Positions 8,840 to 17,417 of a stretch of 32,080 bases of DNA are shown piece by piece. The stretch is taken from the NCBI GenBank assembly GCA_026391655.1, contig JAPLDR010000021.1:30995-63074 (forward strand), in the 5' to 3' direction. Each line of letters begins with the position of its first letter. Positions within the stretch are counted from its first letter, which is position 1. Source of the DNA: Bacteroidia bacterium (GTDB lineage Bacteria > Bacteroidota > Bacteroidia > Bacteroidales > Prolixibacteraceae). A program made the position numbers and the translations under genes. Below the pieces are notes generated by a model. The model searched no databases, had not been told where the DNA came from, and saw only the letters and a program-made list of their open reading frames with translations.

Positions 8840-9260
8840 TTTTTTGAAAATTTAGTTTATCAATACAATTTATCGAAAAAAATTACAAATAAATATTCTT
8901 CAGGTTTTTAAGATACTCCGTACTCTATATCAATTCGTTTCTTTGTTGCTTCTCGTGATTGTAAAAACTTCAGTTTACAATAATTACTTCAATTTATCAC
9001 CATTAAATTCATTTAATATTCCATCTGCAAAATGAGTACTAAAATTATAAAAAAAAATATTTTCTTACAAGTTCTTATTCAAAACCATTTATCATCGTTT
9101 TCTGTTTTTGCTTTCCCCAAACAAAGTGTAAAGAGGATACCGAATTTGCAATTACTGGTTTCTCCCAAAATTCTAAATGAGTTCTAAATGCAATTATTCT
9201 CTTGGTACATAGATAGAATATAGAGACAGTATTTACCAAAATGGGAAGTAGATTTTCAAT
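8840..9260. other. Gene-free AT-rich spacer, 421 bp
   Basis: This lies between the end of the CapA-like gene and the start of the Ig-like lipoprotein gene, both on the minus strand. It is rich in A/T runs and has a small direct repeat TTCTAAATG near 9172-9190. It should contain the lipoprotein promoter, but no clear TAnnTTTG box was found. No RNA gene or convincing hairpin was seen. Confidence 0.6.
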
Positions 9261-10697
9261 TTATTCAACCAATAATTTCCTGCAGCTTTCGCATATAGTT
9301 GAATCGTTTATTCCCTTAAATCCAAAGCCACTCCACTGATATGCAACAACGCGGGTAGTCGTTGTAGTTTTATCAGGGATTATAAAAGAATCGCCCCGGT
9401 GGAGGGCGCATAAAATTTTATTGTTGTAAGGCGAAAGTATGGCATCCAATAAAGGCCATGCCAAAGCTGAACCTCGCCATTTTGCAAACAATCCTTTATA
9501 GTCGATATCATAAACGTATGGTCGCAGACTGATTTCACTATCCAAATTTGAATAATGCTTTTCAAGTGCAAACAAGTATTCATGCTTTTCGTCGAGCTTT
9601 CCGGAAGTGATCGTAACAATTGACATTGGATGAGTGCTCCAAACCCTTTTGCCTTTTTGATAAGCTTCGAGGATTAGTTTAGGCTGACCATTCACCGAAA
9701 CGGATATTGGTTTCAACGTATAGTTGTTAATTGTTAAAGTACTCTTTTTGAATGTCAAAGGTTCTAATTTGTAATGCACGGTATCACCAGTTTCCGGATA
9801 AAAGGAGTTGGGTTTTGTGTGAGTTGTGATTCCTTCGCACTGATATTGTCCATTTTGAATCGTGATACCGACCATTAAACCCTCTTTTGTTTGCGGATAT
9901 TTCTGATCGAACAAATGGTTCCCCAACGAAAAGAATACAGGTTTACCATCCACCATATCAGGCTTTTGAATAACATGAGGATGACTTCCTATAATTAAAT
10001 CGGCACCGTTCTTAATCAACCAGCTTGCTGTTTCGCGTTGTACCTTGTTTGGCCATTCTAGCAATTCGCTACCCCAATGAATTGAGACAATCACCATATT
10101 TGCCAAACTGCATGCCAACCTCAACTTCTGCTTTATTTCGACTGAAGGTATTTGATTTGATGAAAGATCGCGGCCGGGGATCATGTTGATCGTCACTATG
10201 GCAATCACAACATCTTTTACCATGAAAAACTGAGGCGAATTTCCAAGATAAACCGGAGTAATTTCAAAAGTCCGCAATGCTTCGATTGTTTTTCTTTTCC
10301 CATCTTCACCTAAGTCAAAGCTGTGATTGTTCTCACATGTGATGACATTAAATCCGGCATCTTTGAGTAATCGAATATGGGTACTGTCAATATCAAAAAC
10401 AGGAGAGTCGCTTTTAGAGGGATATTGATCACTCTTATAGCCAACTGCGCCTTCCAAATTGCCAATTACAAAATCGGCTGATTTAAAAAGTGGTTTTATC
10501 GCTTCAAACGGAGAAGAATTTCTGGTTTGAAATTCTGTTCTTACATTTCGCGAAAGCAAAATATCGCCAACAAATAAAACCCGGATCTTCGATTCCTGCG
10601 CAATGCCACTTTGAGTGATCAGCAAAAAAACCAATATTAATAGGAGGTGATTGGGCTTCCTGAAGCACTTTTGTAAGTGACAAACGGTTTTATCCAT
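9261..10697 (-). CDS. CapA-like (PGA_cap) metallophosphoesterase-fold protein, exported
   Basis: The 478-residue product (from the ATG at 10697) has a signal anchor or signal peptide (hydrophobic about 18-34, ending GIAQ). A PGA_cap domain of the calcineurin-like superfamily follows: VGD (43-45), NLEG (80-83), ENNHSFDLG (122-130), HWGSE (207-211), GSHPHVIQ (237-244) and FSLGNHLFD. Proteins of this type include CapA/PgsA of poly-gamma-glutamate synthesis, but many are unlinked to capsule, and no capB/capC genes are nearby. The last 180 residues are an unrecognised extension with a CESCRK end. The start overlaps the 3' end of the DUF3160 gene by 61 nt, implying tight coupling. An upstream in-frame ATG at 10733 is possible but gives a longer, less typical signal. 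Confidence 0.82.
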   Translation of the reverse strand: MDKTVCHLQKCFRKPNHLLLILVFLLITQSGIAQESKIRVLFVGDILLSRNVRTEFQTRNSSPFEAIKPLFKSADFVIGNLEGAVGYKSDQYPSKSDSPVFDIDSTHIRLLKDAGFNVITCENNHSFDLGEDGKRKTIEALRTFEITPVYLGNSPQFFMVKDVVIAIVTINMIPGRDLSSNQIPSVEIKQKLRLACSLANMVIVSIHWGSELLEWPNKVQRETASWLIKNGADLIIGSHPHVIQKPDMVDGKPVFFSLGNHLFDQKYPQTKEGLMVGITIQNGQYQCEGITTHTKPNSFYPETGDTVHYKLEPLTFKKSTLTINNYTLKPISVSVNGQPKLILEAYQKGKRVWSTHPMSIVTITSGKLDEKHEYLFALEKHYSNLDSEISLRPYVYDIDYKGLFAKWRGSALAWPLLDAILSPYNNKILCALHRGDSFIIPDKTTTTTRVVAYQWSGFGFKGINDSTICESCRKLLVE

Positions 10698-13555
10698 GAT
10701 AGTATTTCTTGCGTTTTTACTTTTTCGCGCCATTCCTGATCAGTTAAACTTTTATCTGACGAGAACTCGTAATAAGAATAGATTGAACCTTTTACAATCT
10801 GATGTCTTCCAAAAAAAGGAACTGTATAGTTCCATTCCATCGTATTTCCAACAGCTGACATCAGGTAGGGAATTTTATAAACCATATTCCCACCAGCTAC
10901 ATCAGCTATTTTGGCAATTGGATCAGGGTTTGAAAGCGCATAATCTTTGTTTGAGAGACTGTTGAAAACCAGAAACAAATGTTCGGCAGTACCGGCAACA
11001 TAAAGTATTTTTTCATTCTCCTCATTGGTTAACGTTTCGCCTCTTCGCTCCTTTTCGGCCATTTTTTGAAATGTTCGTGCTTCATTTGCCGCCTCATTGA
11101 GTCGTTTAATAATACCTTCATACAATGAACGATTTTCATTATCAGATGATTCTTCCTTAATATCAACTGATTTGACAGTTGCTTTTGATACATACATCAT
11201 CGCAGTTTCGAATAAATTGGCAATTGTTGCAAATGTATTAGGATCAGGTTCTACATATCCCCTTGGAGCCCTCATTAAGATTTCTTCAAAACCGCCCTCA
11301 CCACATTCGGCACTTGTCCTTTCGTTCACCAGGATTGTGGCATGTCGAAGAGTTGTCCATGTTGCAAAACCTGTTTGCAAGCGCTTGGTCTGCCAGATTG
11401 CACGATCGGCTAAGCCATTAGTAGAATTCAACGAGTCAGCCCATTGAACAGAAATTGAATTAATCCACTGACTATATATTGTATTGTTCTGCTTTTTATC
11501 ATTCTCTTTGAAATTGGATTTCAAATTATCGATAACCCTACGCAAATTCGGATATTTTTCATAGTCTGATTCTAAAAGTTTCTCTGCAAAACCATTCCCC
11601 AAAGCAGCAGCCAGGTCTAAGCCCGAAGGTAAAAGTCGTCCATCCATTCGAAATTCGGGTGCCACATATGGATGATAGACCGTTGAATACAAAACTTCGT
11701 TGTCGAATCCCCATGACAATGGAAATATAACTTGTTCTTTTCCTGGATATTTACAATATTCGGGGATCTCACTTTTTATATCTCCCCAAACCAACGGAGA
11801 TCTTGATGGTGATATAAATCCGGAATAACTTTCAATCCATTTTTCCGCATAAGCAGTGATTTCTTTGGGCAAAGCGTTTAATTCTTTTAATGCATTAGTC
11901 TTCGATTGGTAGATGGTATTAAAATAACGGAATGCCTTGAAGTATTTTCCCATCTCTGGGGTTGAAGTATAATGTCCTCTGGGTTTTAAATCGGAATACT
12001 GATAATCTCCGTCTATTATTTCGCAAAAACAATCCTGCTCGTTCAGGATTCTTTTCACTTCAGGATTTTGAGTATTACCTGAATTGATGTCTTTGAGGGT
12101 TGAGAAAACGGTAGCCCAAACTGAACTCGGGTTTTGATTTTTGATGTATTTATCGGCTTCCAGAACAAACTTCCAGAAGTTTGGAATTGCCTCATCACGT
12201 TCTTTTACAATGAATAAGCCCTGGTAAGCCGAACCAAATAGTTCCCAAAAGATATCTGTTGTAACCAGGTATGGCCGGGTTGGAGTGGTTCTGTCGTAAC
12301 TATTGCAATGGTAGTTTTCAGTTTCATACAACTTATACATCTGATCGTCATGATTTGGGCGGAACAGTCCGAAGTTTTTCTGAAATAGGCTGACTTCTTC
12401 CGAAGTATTCGAATACATCCAGGCATTAACAACATCGGCCAATGGCATTTGAATTGGTAAATAATTTAAAGAGTATCGGCTATCAGCGATTGTTAAACCT
12501 ACTACTCCTTTCCCATCTGGAACTGATGATGGTGTTGAGATAAAATGGTATTCGGGCAATTGAACTTCCTCTTTTTTACTAGCAATCTGATAAATGCCTA
12601 ATCCTGGCATATCTTTTTGCCAATGCAATAGTCCTAATCCATTGGGAGTTGGAGTAATCGACCCTCCACCTTTTATCTCTGTTCCGATGGTTTTATAGCC
12701 ACTCCAATTATTGGAATTGTAACATGCAACAAAGAAATTATTGTTTTTATCTTCCCAAATCAGTTGGTGACCCGCAGGATGAAAGGCAATTGGCAAAGCC
12801 CAATCGGCCACCATTTCGCTTGGTGGAAAATCAGCATCTTCAAATTTTGTAGCCGTTTTGGTTGGGCCTATCACCTGATAAAAGCGCTTTCCCGATTCGG
12901 TTACAGAAACAATCCGATAGGTTTTATCACCATTATCCATTCCAAAAAATAACCTGTATGAATAGTATTCTTTTCTGGTTTTATAATCCGATTCAATAAT
13001 AAAAGGACGCGGGCAAACAACAAGCCTTCTTAATTGGTTTGGAGTTGAATAAATACATTTTGCACTCCAATTTTTATTGTCTTTTTCAATTCTGATGATC
13101 TGGTAGCTCCCATTTTTTTCGCCCATTACAAAAAGAACCTTTGCATTCGGATGCCAGGAAATTGCTTTTGCTTTCAATCCGTCAGACAATGGGAGGCTAT
13201 CCGAAATTCCGGATTCACCCATCTTCCAAAATTTAATAGAATACTTCTCATCCACTTCCCTTACAATTGCTGCGACAGTAATGCCAACTGGCGAAACGTC
13301 ATAGTCAATTACTTTTTCTGAATTTGAAAATGAAAAACGTTGTATGCTTGCCGGAGAGGGTATGATGGTTGACTCCGGGATATTAAAAACTCCAATTTTT
13401 ATATCTGTGCTGTCGCTATTTGCATTTTCAATAATATTGGAATGCAGTTTTCTACCGATAGAATATTTCGGACAATATGAAATTAATAGCCCAGTGCAGA
13501 TTAAAATTTTAAAAAAAAAAATAAATCGGGAATTAATCATTTTTAGTACTTTCAT
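10637..13555 (-). CDS. DUF3160 protein with N-terminal beta-propeller-like region, exported
   Basis: The 972-residue product starts with a hydrophobic export signal (about 10-27); the ATG at 13540 is an alternative start. Residues about 60-370 look like a TolB/WD40-type propeller, with repeated ISWHPNAKVLF- and IAFHPAGHQLIW-like blades. Residues about 385-920 match DUF3160: RPYLVTTDIFWELFGSAYQG (427-446), the conserved asparagine/aspartate-rich middle, and the closing VKGSIYSYYEF...LTDQEWR. The family's function is unknown; it is found in exported proteins of many bacteria. The stop lies inside the CapA-like gene that follows, so the two proteins are probably made together and may act on one surface process. 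Confidence 0.8.
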   Translation of the reverse strand: MKVLKMINSRFIFFFKILICTGLLISYCPKYSIGRKLHSNIIENANSDSTDIKIGVFNIPESTIIPSPASIQRFSFSNSEKVIDYDVSPVGITVAAIVREVDEKYSIKFWKMGESGISDSLPLSDGLKAKAISWHPNAKVLFVMGEKNGSYQIIRIEKDNKNWSAKCIYSTPNQLRRLVVCPRPFIIESDYKTRKEYYSYRLFFGMDNGDKTYRIVSVTESGKRFYQVIGPTKTATKFEDADFPPSEMVADWALPIAFHPAGHQLIWEDKNNNFFVACYNSNNWSGYKTIGTEIKGGGSITPTPNGLGLLHWQKDMPGLGIYQIASKKEEVQLPEYHFISTPSSVPDGKGVVGLTIADSRYSLNYLPIQMPLADVVNAWMYSNTSEEVSLFQKNFGLFRPNHDDQMYKLYETENYHCNSYDRTTPTRPYLVTTDIFWELFGSAYQGLFIVKERDEAIPNFWKFVLEADKYIKNQNPSSVWATVFSTLKDINSGNTQNPEVKRILNEQDCFCEIIDGDYQYSDLKPRGHYTSTPEMGKYFKAFRYFNTIYQSKTNALKELNALPKEITAYAEKWIESYSGFISPSRSPLVWGDIKSEIPEYCKYPGKEQVIFPLSWGFDNEVLYSTVYHPYVAPEFRMDGRLLPSGLDLAAALGNGFAEKLLESDYEKYPNLRRVIDNLKSNFKENDKKQNNTIYSQWINSISVQWADSLNSTNGLADRAIWQTKRLQTGFATWTTLRHATILVNERTSAECGEGGFEEILMRAPRGYVEPDPNTFATIANLFETAMMYVSKATVKSVDIKEESSDNENRSLYEGIIKRLNEAANEARTFQKMAEKERRGETLTNEENEKILYVAGTAEHLFLVFNSLSNKDYALSNPDPIAKIADVAGGNMVYKIPYLMSAVGNTMEWNYTVPFFGRHQIVKGSIYSYYEFSSDKSLTDQEWREKVKTQEILSWIKPFVTYKSASGSPITSY

Positions 13556-13783
13556 TATGCTTTTCTATCTTACTCTCTTTATTATCGTCAACAATATTTT
13601 TTGGATTTTATACCTTTCCTGGATAAACAAGGTTTATTTCGTCATGGTAAACTCTAAAGATTATTTTATGGTTAAGCTCGTTAAAATTTGACCTACGTTA
13701 TAAAGCTTTATTCTATCCTGCAGCCTGTCAAGTACTTCAAGTTCAATCGTAAAATACTATAGCAGCTCAGTATTTACTGCTAA

Positions 13784-13825
13784 CAGGACTTCATGGGGAA
13801 CACAAATGCCCCCCATGAAGTCCTG
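13784..13825 (-). terminator. 15-bp hairpin, terminator between the DUF898 and DUF3160 genes
   Basis: CAGGACTTCATGGGG (13784-13798) pairs perfectly with CCCCATGAAGTCCTG (13811-13825) around a 12-nt loop. It begins 15 nt after the DUF898 stop (minus strand). The clearest T-run (CTTTTT, from 13826) is on the plus-strand side, so termination may be bidirectional. Confidence 0.65.
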
Positions 13826-13839
13826 CTTTTTAAACTTTA

Positions 13840-14769
13840 TCAGTTTTGTTCCAAATAGGTTTTTCCTAATATCCGACTTCTGACTTTACAATAAGCCCAG
13901 GGATAATAAATGCTTAAAGTAATAATCGTCAATAAAATCTGCCCCCAAATATACAGAAAATCATTTAGCGGATCAATGTCATAGCCAAATGTGAGCTTTC
14001 TTTCGTTACCAACTGCGACAGTTCTTTCAGCAAAATATTTGTATAACCGAATAACTGCCAAAGGTGAATAAATTCCAATCGTGATAACTGACAGTAATAT
14101 TTCAATGGCAAGCTTTCCGCAGGAATTCCAAAAATTCGTCTCCCATGAAATATGAAAATCTTTATAATTGATGTTTGCTGACCATTTATAAACACTATAT
14201 ATATAAGGGATTAAGACAACTATAAATAGCAATTGAAATATAATAACATTCGATGAAACCTGATCCTTATGACCAGCCATAAAGGCTACTAAAATAATCG
14301 ATACTAAAATCAACGGAAGGATCAGTGTCAACAACAAAATTATAAACAGCTTTCCACCTTTACCTTTAAATTCAAAATTTTCAGCGTTATAAAAAGAATT
14401 ATTGGTGAAATACCGGATTATATCTTTAACAAACCAAGCCCCATATATGCCCAGTGTGATCATGGTGAGCAAAAATCCGAGTAAGATTTTGCCCATAAAT
14501 TTTCCAAAGGTGCCCTCAAATACAATCGCTTTGTCCTTATAGGTAATGTTTTCAATCGCCAATTTTGTAAGATAAAATGTGAAAACAAAGGCAATAATAA
14601 TCAGCAAAAGCATTAGAGGTAAGATGAGTAACGAAGGTTTTTCTCCGGGTTGGATATCTTTAGTCATAAATATTATAGCCCCATAAGGAACTATAAAAAA
14701 TACCAGAAATAAAAACCAGACGGGAAATAATTTCTTCCCGGTCAAATTGAAGCCAAAGTAATTTTTCAT
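13840..14769 (-). CDS. DUF898 (YjgN-like) integral membrane protein
   Basis: The 309-residue product has about six to seven hydrophobic segments and the DUF898 pattern of repeated halves. Each half contains an L/I-T-I/L-G/S-IY motif: ITLGIYGAWFVKDIIRYF, ITIGIYSPLAVIRLYKYF and ITLSIYYPWAYCKVRSRIL. The FEFKGKGGKLF and LTFGYDIDPLNDFLYIWGQ segments are also characteristic. Members are inner-membrane proteins of unknown function. It stands alone, with a possible -7 box upstream and a hairpin downstream. Confidence 0.85.
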   Translation of the reverse strand: MKNYFGFNLTGKKLFPVWFLFLVFFIVPYGAIIFMTKDIQPGEKPSLLILPLMLLLIIIAFVFTFYLTKLAIENITYKDKAIVFEGTFGKFMGKILLGFLLTMITLGIYGAWFVKDIIRYFTNNSFYNAENFEFKGKGGKLFIILLLTLILPLILVSIILVAFMAGHKDQVSSNVIIFQLLFIVVLIPYIYSVYKWSANINYKDFHISWETNFWNSCGKLAIEILLSVITIGIYSPLAVIRLYKYFAERTVAVGNERKLTFGYDIDPLNDFLYIWGQILLTIITLSIYYPWAYCKVRSRILGKTYLEQN

Positions 14770-14801
14770 GGTTAAATTTTTTATTAGTTACAAAGTCCGA
14801 T

Positions 14802-14809
14802 CAAACGTA
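14802..14809 (-). promoter_or_regulatory. Candidate -7 box (TACGTTTG) for the DUF898 gene
   Basis: TACGTTTG on the minus strand matches the Bacteroidota -7 consensus TAnnTTTG, 33 nt upstream of the ATG at 14769. No TTTG is seen at -33, only AT-rich sequence, so the site is weaker evidence than the ggt promoter. Confidence 0.4.
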
Positions 14810-15025
14810 ATAATTAAATTTATATCTTTTTATTATCAGACGAAATATTTTTTACTGCTAAAGACTTGCGGGTTGCAGGTTTATAATTTCGGGTAATAAG
14901 ATGGTTTTATGTCTTCCTATTGGGGTATAAACGAATTGTACGGGGAATGGAATTATTGAAAAAAGCAGTTTTACCTATCGAATCTGATGAATATTTTATC
15001 AATGCTCTTCGTTTGGAAAATATTA

Positions 15026-15505
15026 TTACCTGACGCTTGATTGATGCGATTGGATAACTTTCCAGACATTACCTGTTTTTTCGTAGACAAATGTCCAGAA
15101 GAATTTTGCAGTAAAAGTGTTTCCGTCATTTAATTCAACATTTGAGTCGCCATTAGCGGTTATTAATACAATCCGTTCAGAAAGTACAGTGATTTTCTCT
15201 TTTCGAACGTTTATTGTCTGTTTTGCAACCCTTTGGAATCCAGTTTTCACAATATTGAATAAGGAATCATACTGAGCAAAATAGGTACCATTCGAAATAA
15301 ATCCCGCCTTGTATTTATCATCAACACTTTGTGACAATTGATCGTAGTCGAGGTGTTCAGCAGCGTTTATGTTGCTATGAAACAACGAATCGACTTGTTG
15401 TTCGATCCTTGTTTTTTGCTGAGCCGAAATGTTTTGTCCCGTTGAAGGTTCAACGAATCCAAAGAAAAAGGAACAAATCAATAAGAAAGTAAGTTTTTTG
15501 GTCAT
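15026..15505 (-). CDS. Exported NTF2/SnoaL-like (DUF4440-type) protein
   Basis: The 159-residue product has a signal peptide (MTKKLTFLLICSFFFGFVEPSTGQ). A small alpha+beta domain of NTF2-like shape follows: an N-terminal helix with QQKTRIEQQVDSLFHSN, a central DSLFNIVKTGFQRVAKQTI segment and a C-terminal sheet ending FFWTFVYEKTGNVWKVIQSH. Such domains bind small molecules or act as isomerase-like pockets, but no catalytic residues can be named here. It appears monocistronic. There is no recognised terminator downstream. Confidence 0.75.
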   Translation of the reverse strand: MTKKLTFLLICSFFFGFVEPSTGQNISAQQKTRIEQQVDSLFHSNINAAEHLDYDQLSQSVDDKYKAGFISNGTYFAQYDSLFNIVKTGFQRVAKQTINVRKEKITVLSERIVLITANGDSNVELNDGNTFTAKFFWTFVYEKTGNVWKVIQSHQSSVR

Positions 15506-15768
15506 ACTATTGAGTTTTTAAATAGGATAAATGGCAATTCATTCAGGATGAACTTAACTGATTTACAAACGCAAGTTAAGCACTTGAAAATTAAAATGCA
15601 ATAGCTCCAGAGTGTTATTTAAAACGACCATCTGACTCGCTTAGTGATTGATTAACTTGCTAATAAATAGTAATTTATCAGAAATAAAAGCAGTGATTAA
15701 TGGCATAGGAACCGGGAGAAAATATTCTTCAAAATAATTTGGCTGAATCTGCCGGACTGAAAAAGCAG
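15506..15768. other. Gene-free spacer
   Basis: Together with the terminator that follows, this separates the NTF2-like gene from the Lmo0937-type gene by about 325 bp. It holds several TTAACT/TTAACTTG words but no coding frame, RNA gene or clear promoter box that I can support. Confidence 0.55.
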
Positions 15769-15805
15769 AAACGGTGCACAGCAAAAAAATTGCGATGCAC
15801 CGTTT
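15769..15805 (-). terminator. Terminator of the three-gene envelope unit
   Basis: AAACGGTGCA (15769-15778) pairs perfectly with TGCACCGTTT (15796-15805), with a 17-nt loop. On the minus strand CTGCTTTTTCAG follows, a usable T-tract. It lies 25 nt after the stop of the small membrane-protein gene. Confidence 0.7.
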
Positions 15806-15830
15806 TGAAGGAGGTAGTTAACTAGACTAT

Positions 15831-15977
15831 TTAATTCCCCCGTATAAGACGTAACAATATTGCAATAACTGCAATAACAAGCAGGATATGAATAATTGAC
15901 CCTGCACTATAGGCAAAAAAACCGATTGCCCAAAAAATGATTAAAATTACCGCGATTAAATAAAGTAGATAACCCAT
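15831..15977 (-). CDS. Lmo0937-family small membrane protein (48 residues)
   Basis: A 49-codon frame runs from the ATG at 15977 to the TAA at 15831. The product starts MGYLLYLIAVILIIFWAIG, followed by FFAYSAGSIIHILLVIAVIAILLRLIRGN. That is two hydrophobic helices joined by a G-F-x-x-x-x-A/G turn, with a basic tail. This closely fits the small Lmo0937-type membrane proteins, which are often found beside stress genes and whose function is unknown. It is the last gene of a probable three-gene unit that starts at 17143 and ends at the hairpin 25 nt downstream. Confidence 0.85.
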   Translation of the reverse strand: MGYLLYLIAVILIIFWAIGFFAYSAGSIIHILLVIAVIAILLRLIRGN

Positions 15978-16002
15978 AGTGCTTATTTTTAATTATTTAC
16001 AA

Positions 16003-16542
16003 TTAATGAAATGCAAGCCCAATTGTTGAAACTCCGGTTGAAAGGTCAAGGAATAATCCAACCTTATTACTTAAGTGGTATTCAGCTCCTACATGTAAAT
16101 CCAGAAATAAAGGATCAACTGTATGGTAATTGCTATCGCGATAATAACCATCATCCCATGTAGATTTAACGATTGAAAATCCCAATGAACCTGCCAGATA
16201 AAAATCCCAGTCTGAATTTGCTCCTAATATTTGATCAAAATAATATGTTCCCTTAACACCTAACGGGATAACTGTTTCCCGATACCTATATTGATCATTA
16301 TGGTAGGTAAAAAAAGTAGCGAAAGGAGCCAATGTGAAATTATTTGCCACACCAAATTCATAATTGATATGAAAAACCGGCAGTGTATGCCCTATATATC
16401 CATAATATCCTGAATACCCGCCAATCCCCAAACCTAAGTTTAAAGTATGTCCATACCCATCAGCGTAAGATTTTTTCTGGGCTGATAAACTACTCCCTAC
16501 TATCATAAGGAGGCATATTAATGCAAGAGCTCTAGTTTTCAT
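16003..16542 (-). CDS. Predicted outer-membrane beta-barrel protein
   Basis: The 179-residue product has a signal peptide (MKTRALALICLLMIVGSSLSAQ). The rest alternates aromatic and glycine residues in short amphipathic strands (LNLGLGIGGYSGYYGYIGHT, FTLAPFATFFTYHND, WDFYLAGSLGFSIV, VGAEYHLSNKVGLFLDLSTG), as in small eight-stranded barrels. It ends GLAFH, close to a typical barrel end. The function is unknown. It lies 25 nt before the Lmo0937-type gene and follows the basic exported protein gene, with no terminator in either gap. Confidence 0.72.
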   Translation of the reverse strand: MKTRALALICLLMIVGSSLSAQKKSYADGYGHTLNLGLGIGGYSGYYGYIGHTLPVFHINYEFGVANNFTLAPFATFFTYHNDQYRYRETVIPLGVKGTYYFDQILGANSDWDFYLAGSLGFSIVKSTWDDGYYRDSNYHTVDPLFLDLHVGAEYHLSNKVGLFLDLSTGVSTIGLAFH

Positions 16543-16596
16543 TTTCTTGATTTATACTTAGTTAAATATCGTTTACTTGAAAATTTCATTTCGGAA

Positions 16597-16665
16597 TTAT
16601 TTCTTTTTATCCTTGCCGTTGCCACGATCATTATTCCTATTATCGTTTCCGCGACCGCGATCATT
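16597..16665 (-). other. Out-of-frame C-terminal tail of the preceding gene
   Basis: Reading on from AAT at 16665-16663 gives NDRGRGNDNR, then NNDRGNGKDKKK, and a stop (TAA, 16599-16597). This matches the RG/N-rich style of the upstream tail. Removing the C at 16666 on the plus strand (a G on the coding strand) would join the two frames as RGNDRGRGN. Confidence 0.65.
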
Positions 16666-17143
16666 CACCACGTCTGTCATTCGTGTTTATAATATCACCG
16701 CGTCCTCTGTTAGCCTGATTGCTTTGGCGATAATTTCTGTCACGATAGTTTCCGCTTCCTGGTCGGTTACCTATTGTTCTTTGAGGTTGCCCGCGGTATC
16801 CTTTTGCATATTTGGTTCTATACTCACGATGATTATAGTAAGGAGTGTTTCCATGATAGCCATTCATCACCACTTTATATCCGTTGTACAAATCATAGTT
16901 TCTGTAACGGCTGGGGAGATAAGATCTGCGAACCCATGATCTTCCTTCGTAATAAATAAACATGGAAGAATTGACATCATAATATGCTTCCACATCAGGC
17001 AAATAATAATACTGCACATCTGAGTACCCGGCAGGAGCCCAGTCGGGTTGCGAACCAATGTTAAAACGCACTGAAATTTGCGCTTGTGCTGCACCTGCAA
17101 AAAACAGCACCATTCCTAAAACAACTAATTTTAAAGTTTTCAT
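16661..17143 (-). CDS. Basic, Tyr/Arg-rich exported protein, C-terminus shifted out of frame
   Basis: The 160-residue frame encodes a signal peptide (MKTLKLVVLGMVLFFAGAAQ, then AQ) and a compact domain with YYLPDVEAYYDVNSSMFIYY and SWVRRSYLPSRYRNYDLYNG. A hydrophilic tail rich in Arg, Asn and Gly follows. A family with this YYLPDVEAYYDV core is common as hypothetical proteins in Bacteroidota. The frame stops at a TGA (16661-16663), but the next frame continues the same composition (NDRGRGNDNR...KDKKK) to a TAA at 16597, so one extra base near 16666 is likely. The copy of the shared promoter module at 17183-17250 directly precedes it. It probably leads a unit with the barrel and Lmo0937-type genes. 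Confidence 0.72.
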   Translation of the reverse strand: MKTLKLVVLGMVLFFAGAAQAQISVRFNIGSQPDWAPAGYSDVQYYYLPDVEAYYDVNSSMFIYYEGRSWVRRSYLPSRYRNYDLYNGYKVVMNGYHGNTPYYNHREYRTKYAKGYRGQPQRTIGNRPGSGNYRDRNYRQSNQANRGRGDIINTNDRRGE

Positions 17144-17182
17144 CTTAATTAAAATTTACAATTTGTATTAATTTCTTTAGGA

Positions 17183-17250
17183 CAAAGGTGCGCCCTTTAC
17201 TAACGGAAAGCATTACACAATTCCGTATAAGAGTTACATCATTCACACAT
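17183..17250 (-). promoter_or_regulatory. Shared stress promoter module, copy A
   Basis: On the minus strand, ATGTGTGAATGATGTAAC (17250-17233) is followed by TTGTGTAATGCTT (17220-17208) and a -7-like CACCTTTG (17190-17183), 40 nt before the start codon at 17143. It aligns without gaps to copies B, C and D. Confidence 0.8.
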
Positions 17251-17320
17251 TTAGCTCTTGAATTTCTAAAAATATTTGTATTTAGAATCTCCATATGTGG
17301 TTCACATTAAAGGGATACGA

Positions 17321-17354
17321 AAACACCCCGATCCTTAATAGGACGCGGGGTGTT
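17321..17354 (-). terminator. Terminator of the OmpA lipoprotein gene
   Basis: AACACCCCG (17322-17330) pairs with CGGGGTGTT (17346-17354). On the minus strand the stem runs directly into GTTTTCG. It separates the OmpA lipoprotein gene from copy A of the promoter module. Confidence 0.75.
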
Positions 17355-17417
17355 GAAACGCTTATACAACCAGTAATAATTTCAGGAATTGGAAGATGAT
17401 AAAGATATCTTTCAATA

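Noticed and set aside
9032-9187. 51-residue open frame on the plus strand in the AT-rich spacer
   Set aside because: No ribosome site, no recognisable protein and low-complexity AT-rich codons; likely chance.
10698-10733. Longer start for the CapA-like gene at 10733
   Set aside because: It adds 12 basic residues before an already long signal n-region and deepens the overlap; not excluded, but less likely.
14947-15033. 28-residue frame (MELLKKAVLPIES...) on the plus strand
   Set aside because: It overlaps the 3' end of the NTF2-like gene, is very short, and matches no family I know.
15808-15814. Perfect-looking AGGAGG ribosome site on the plus strand
   Set aside because: No start codon with an open frame follows; it sits in the flank of a terminator on the other strand.
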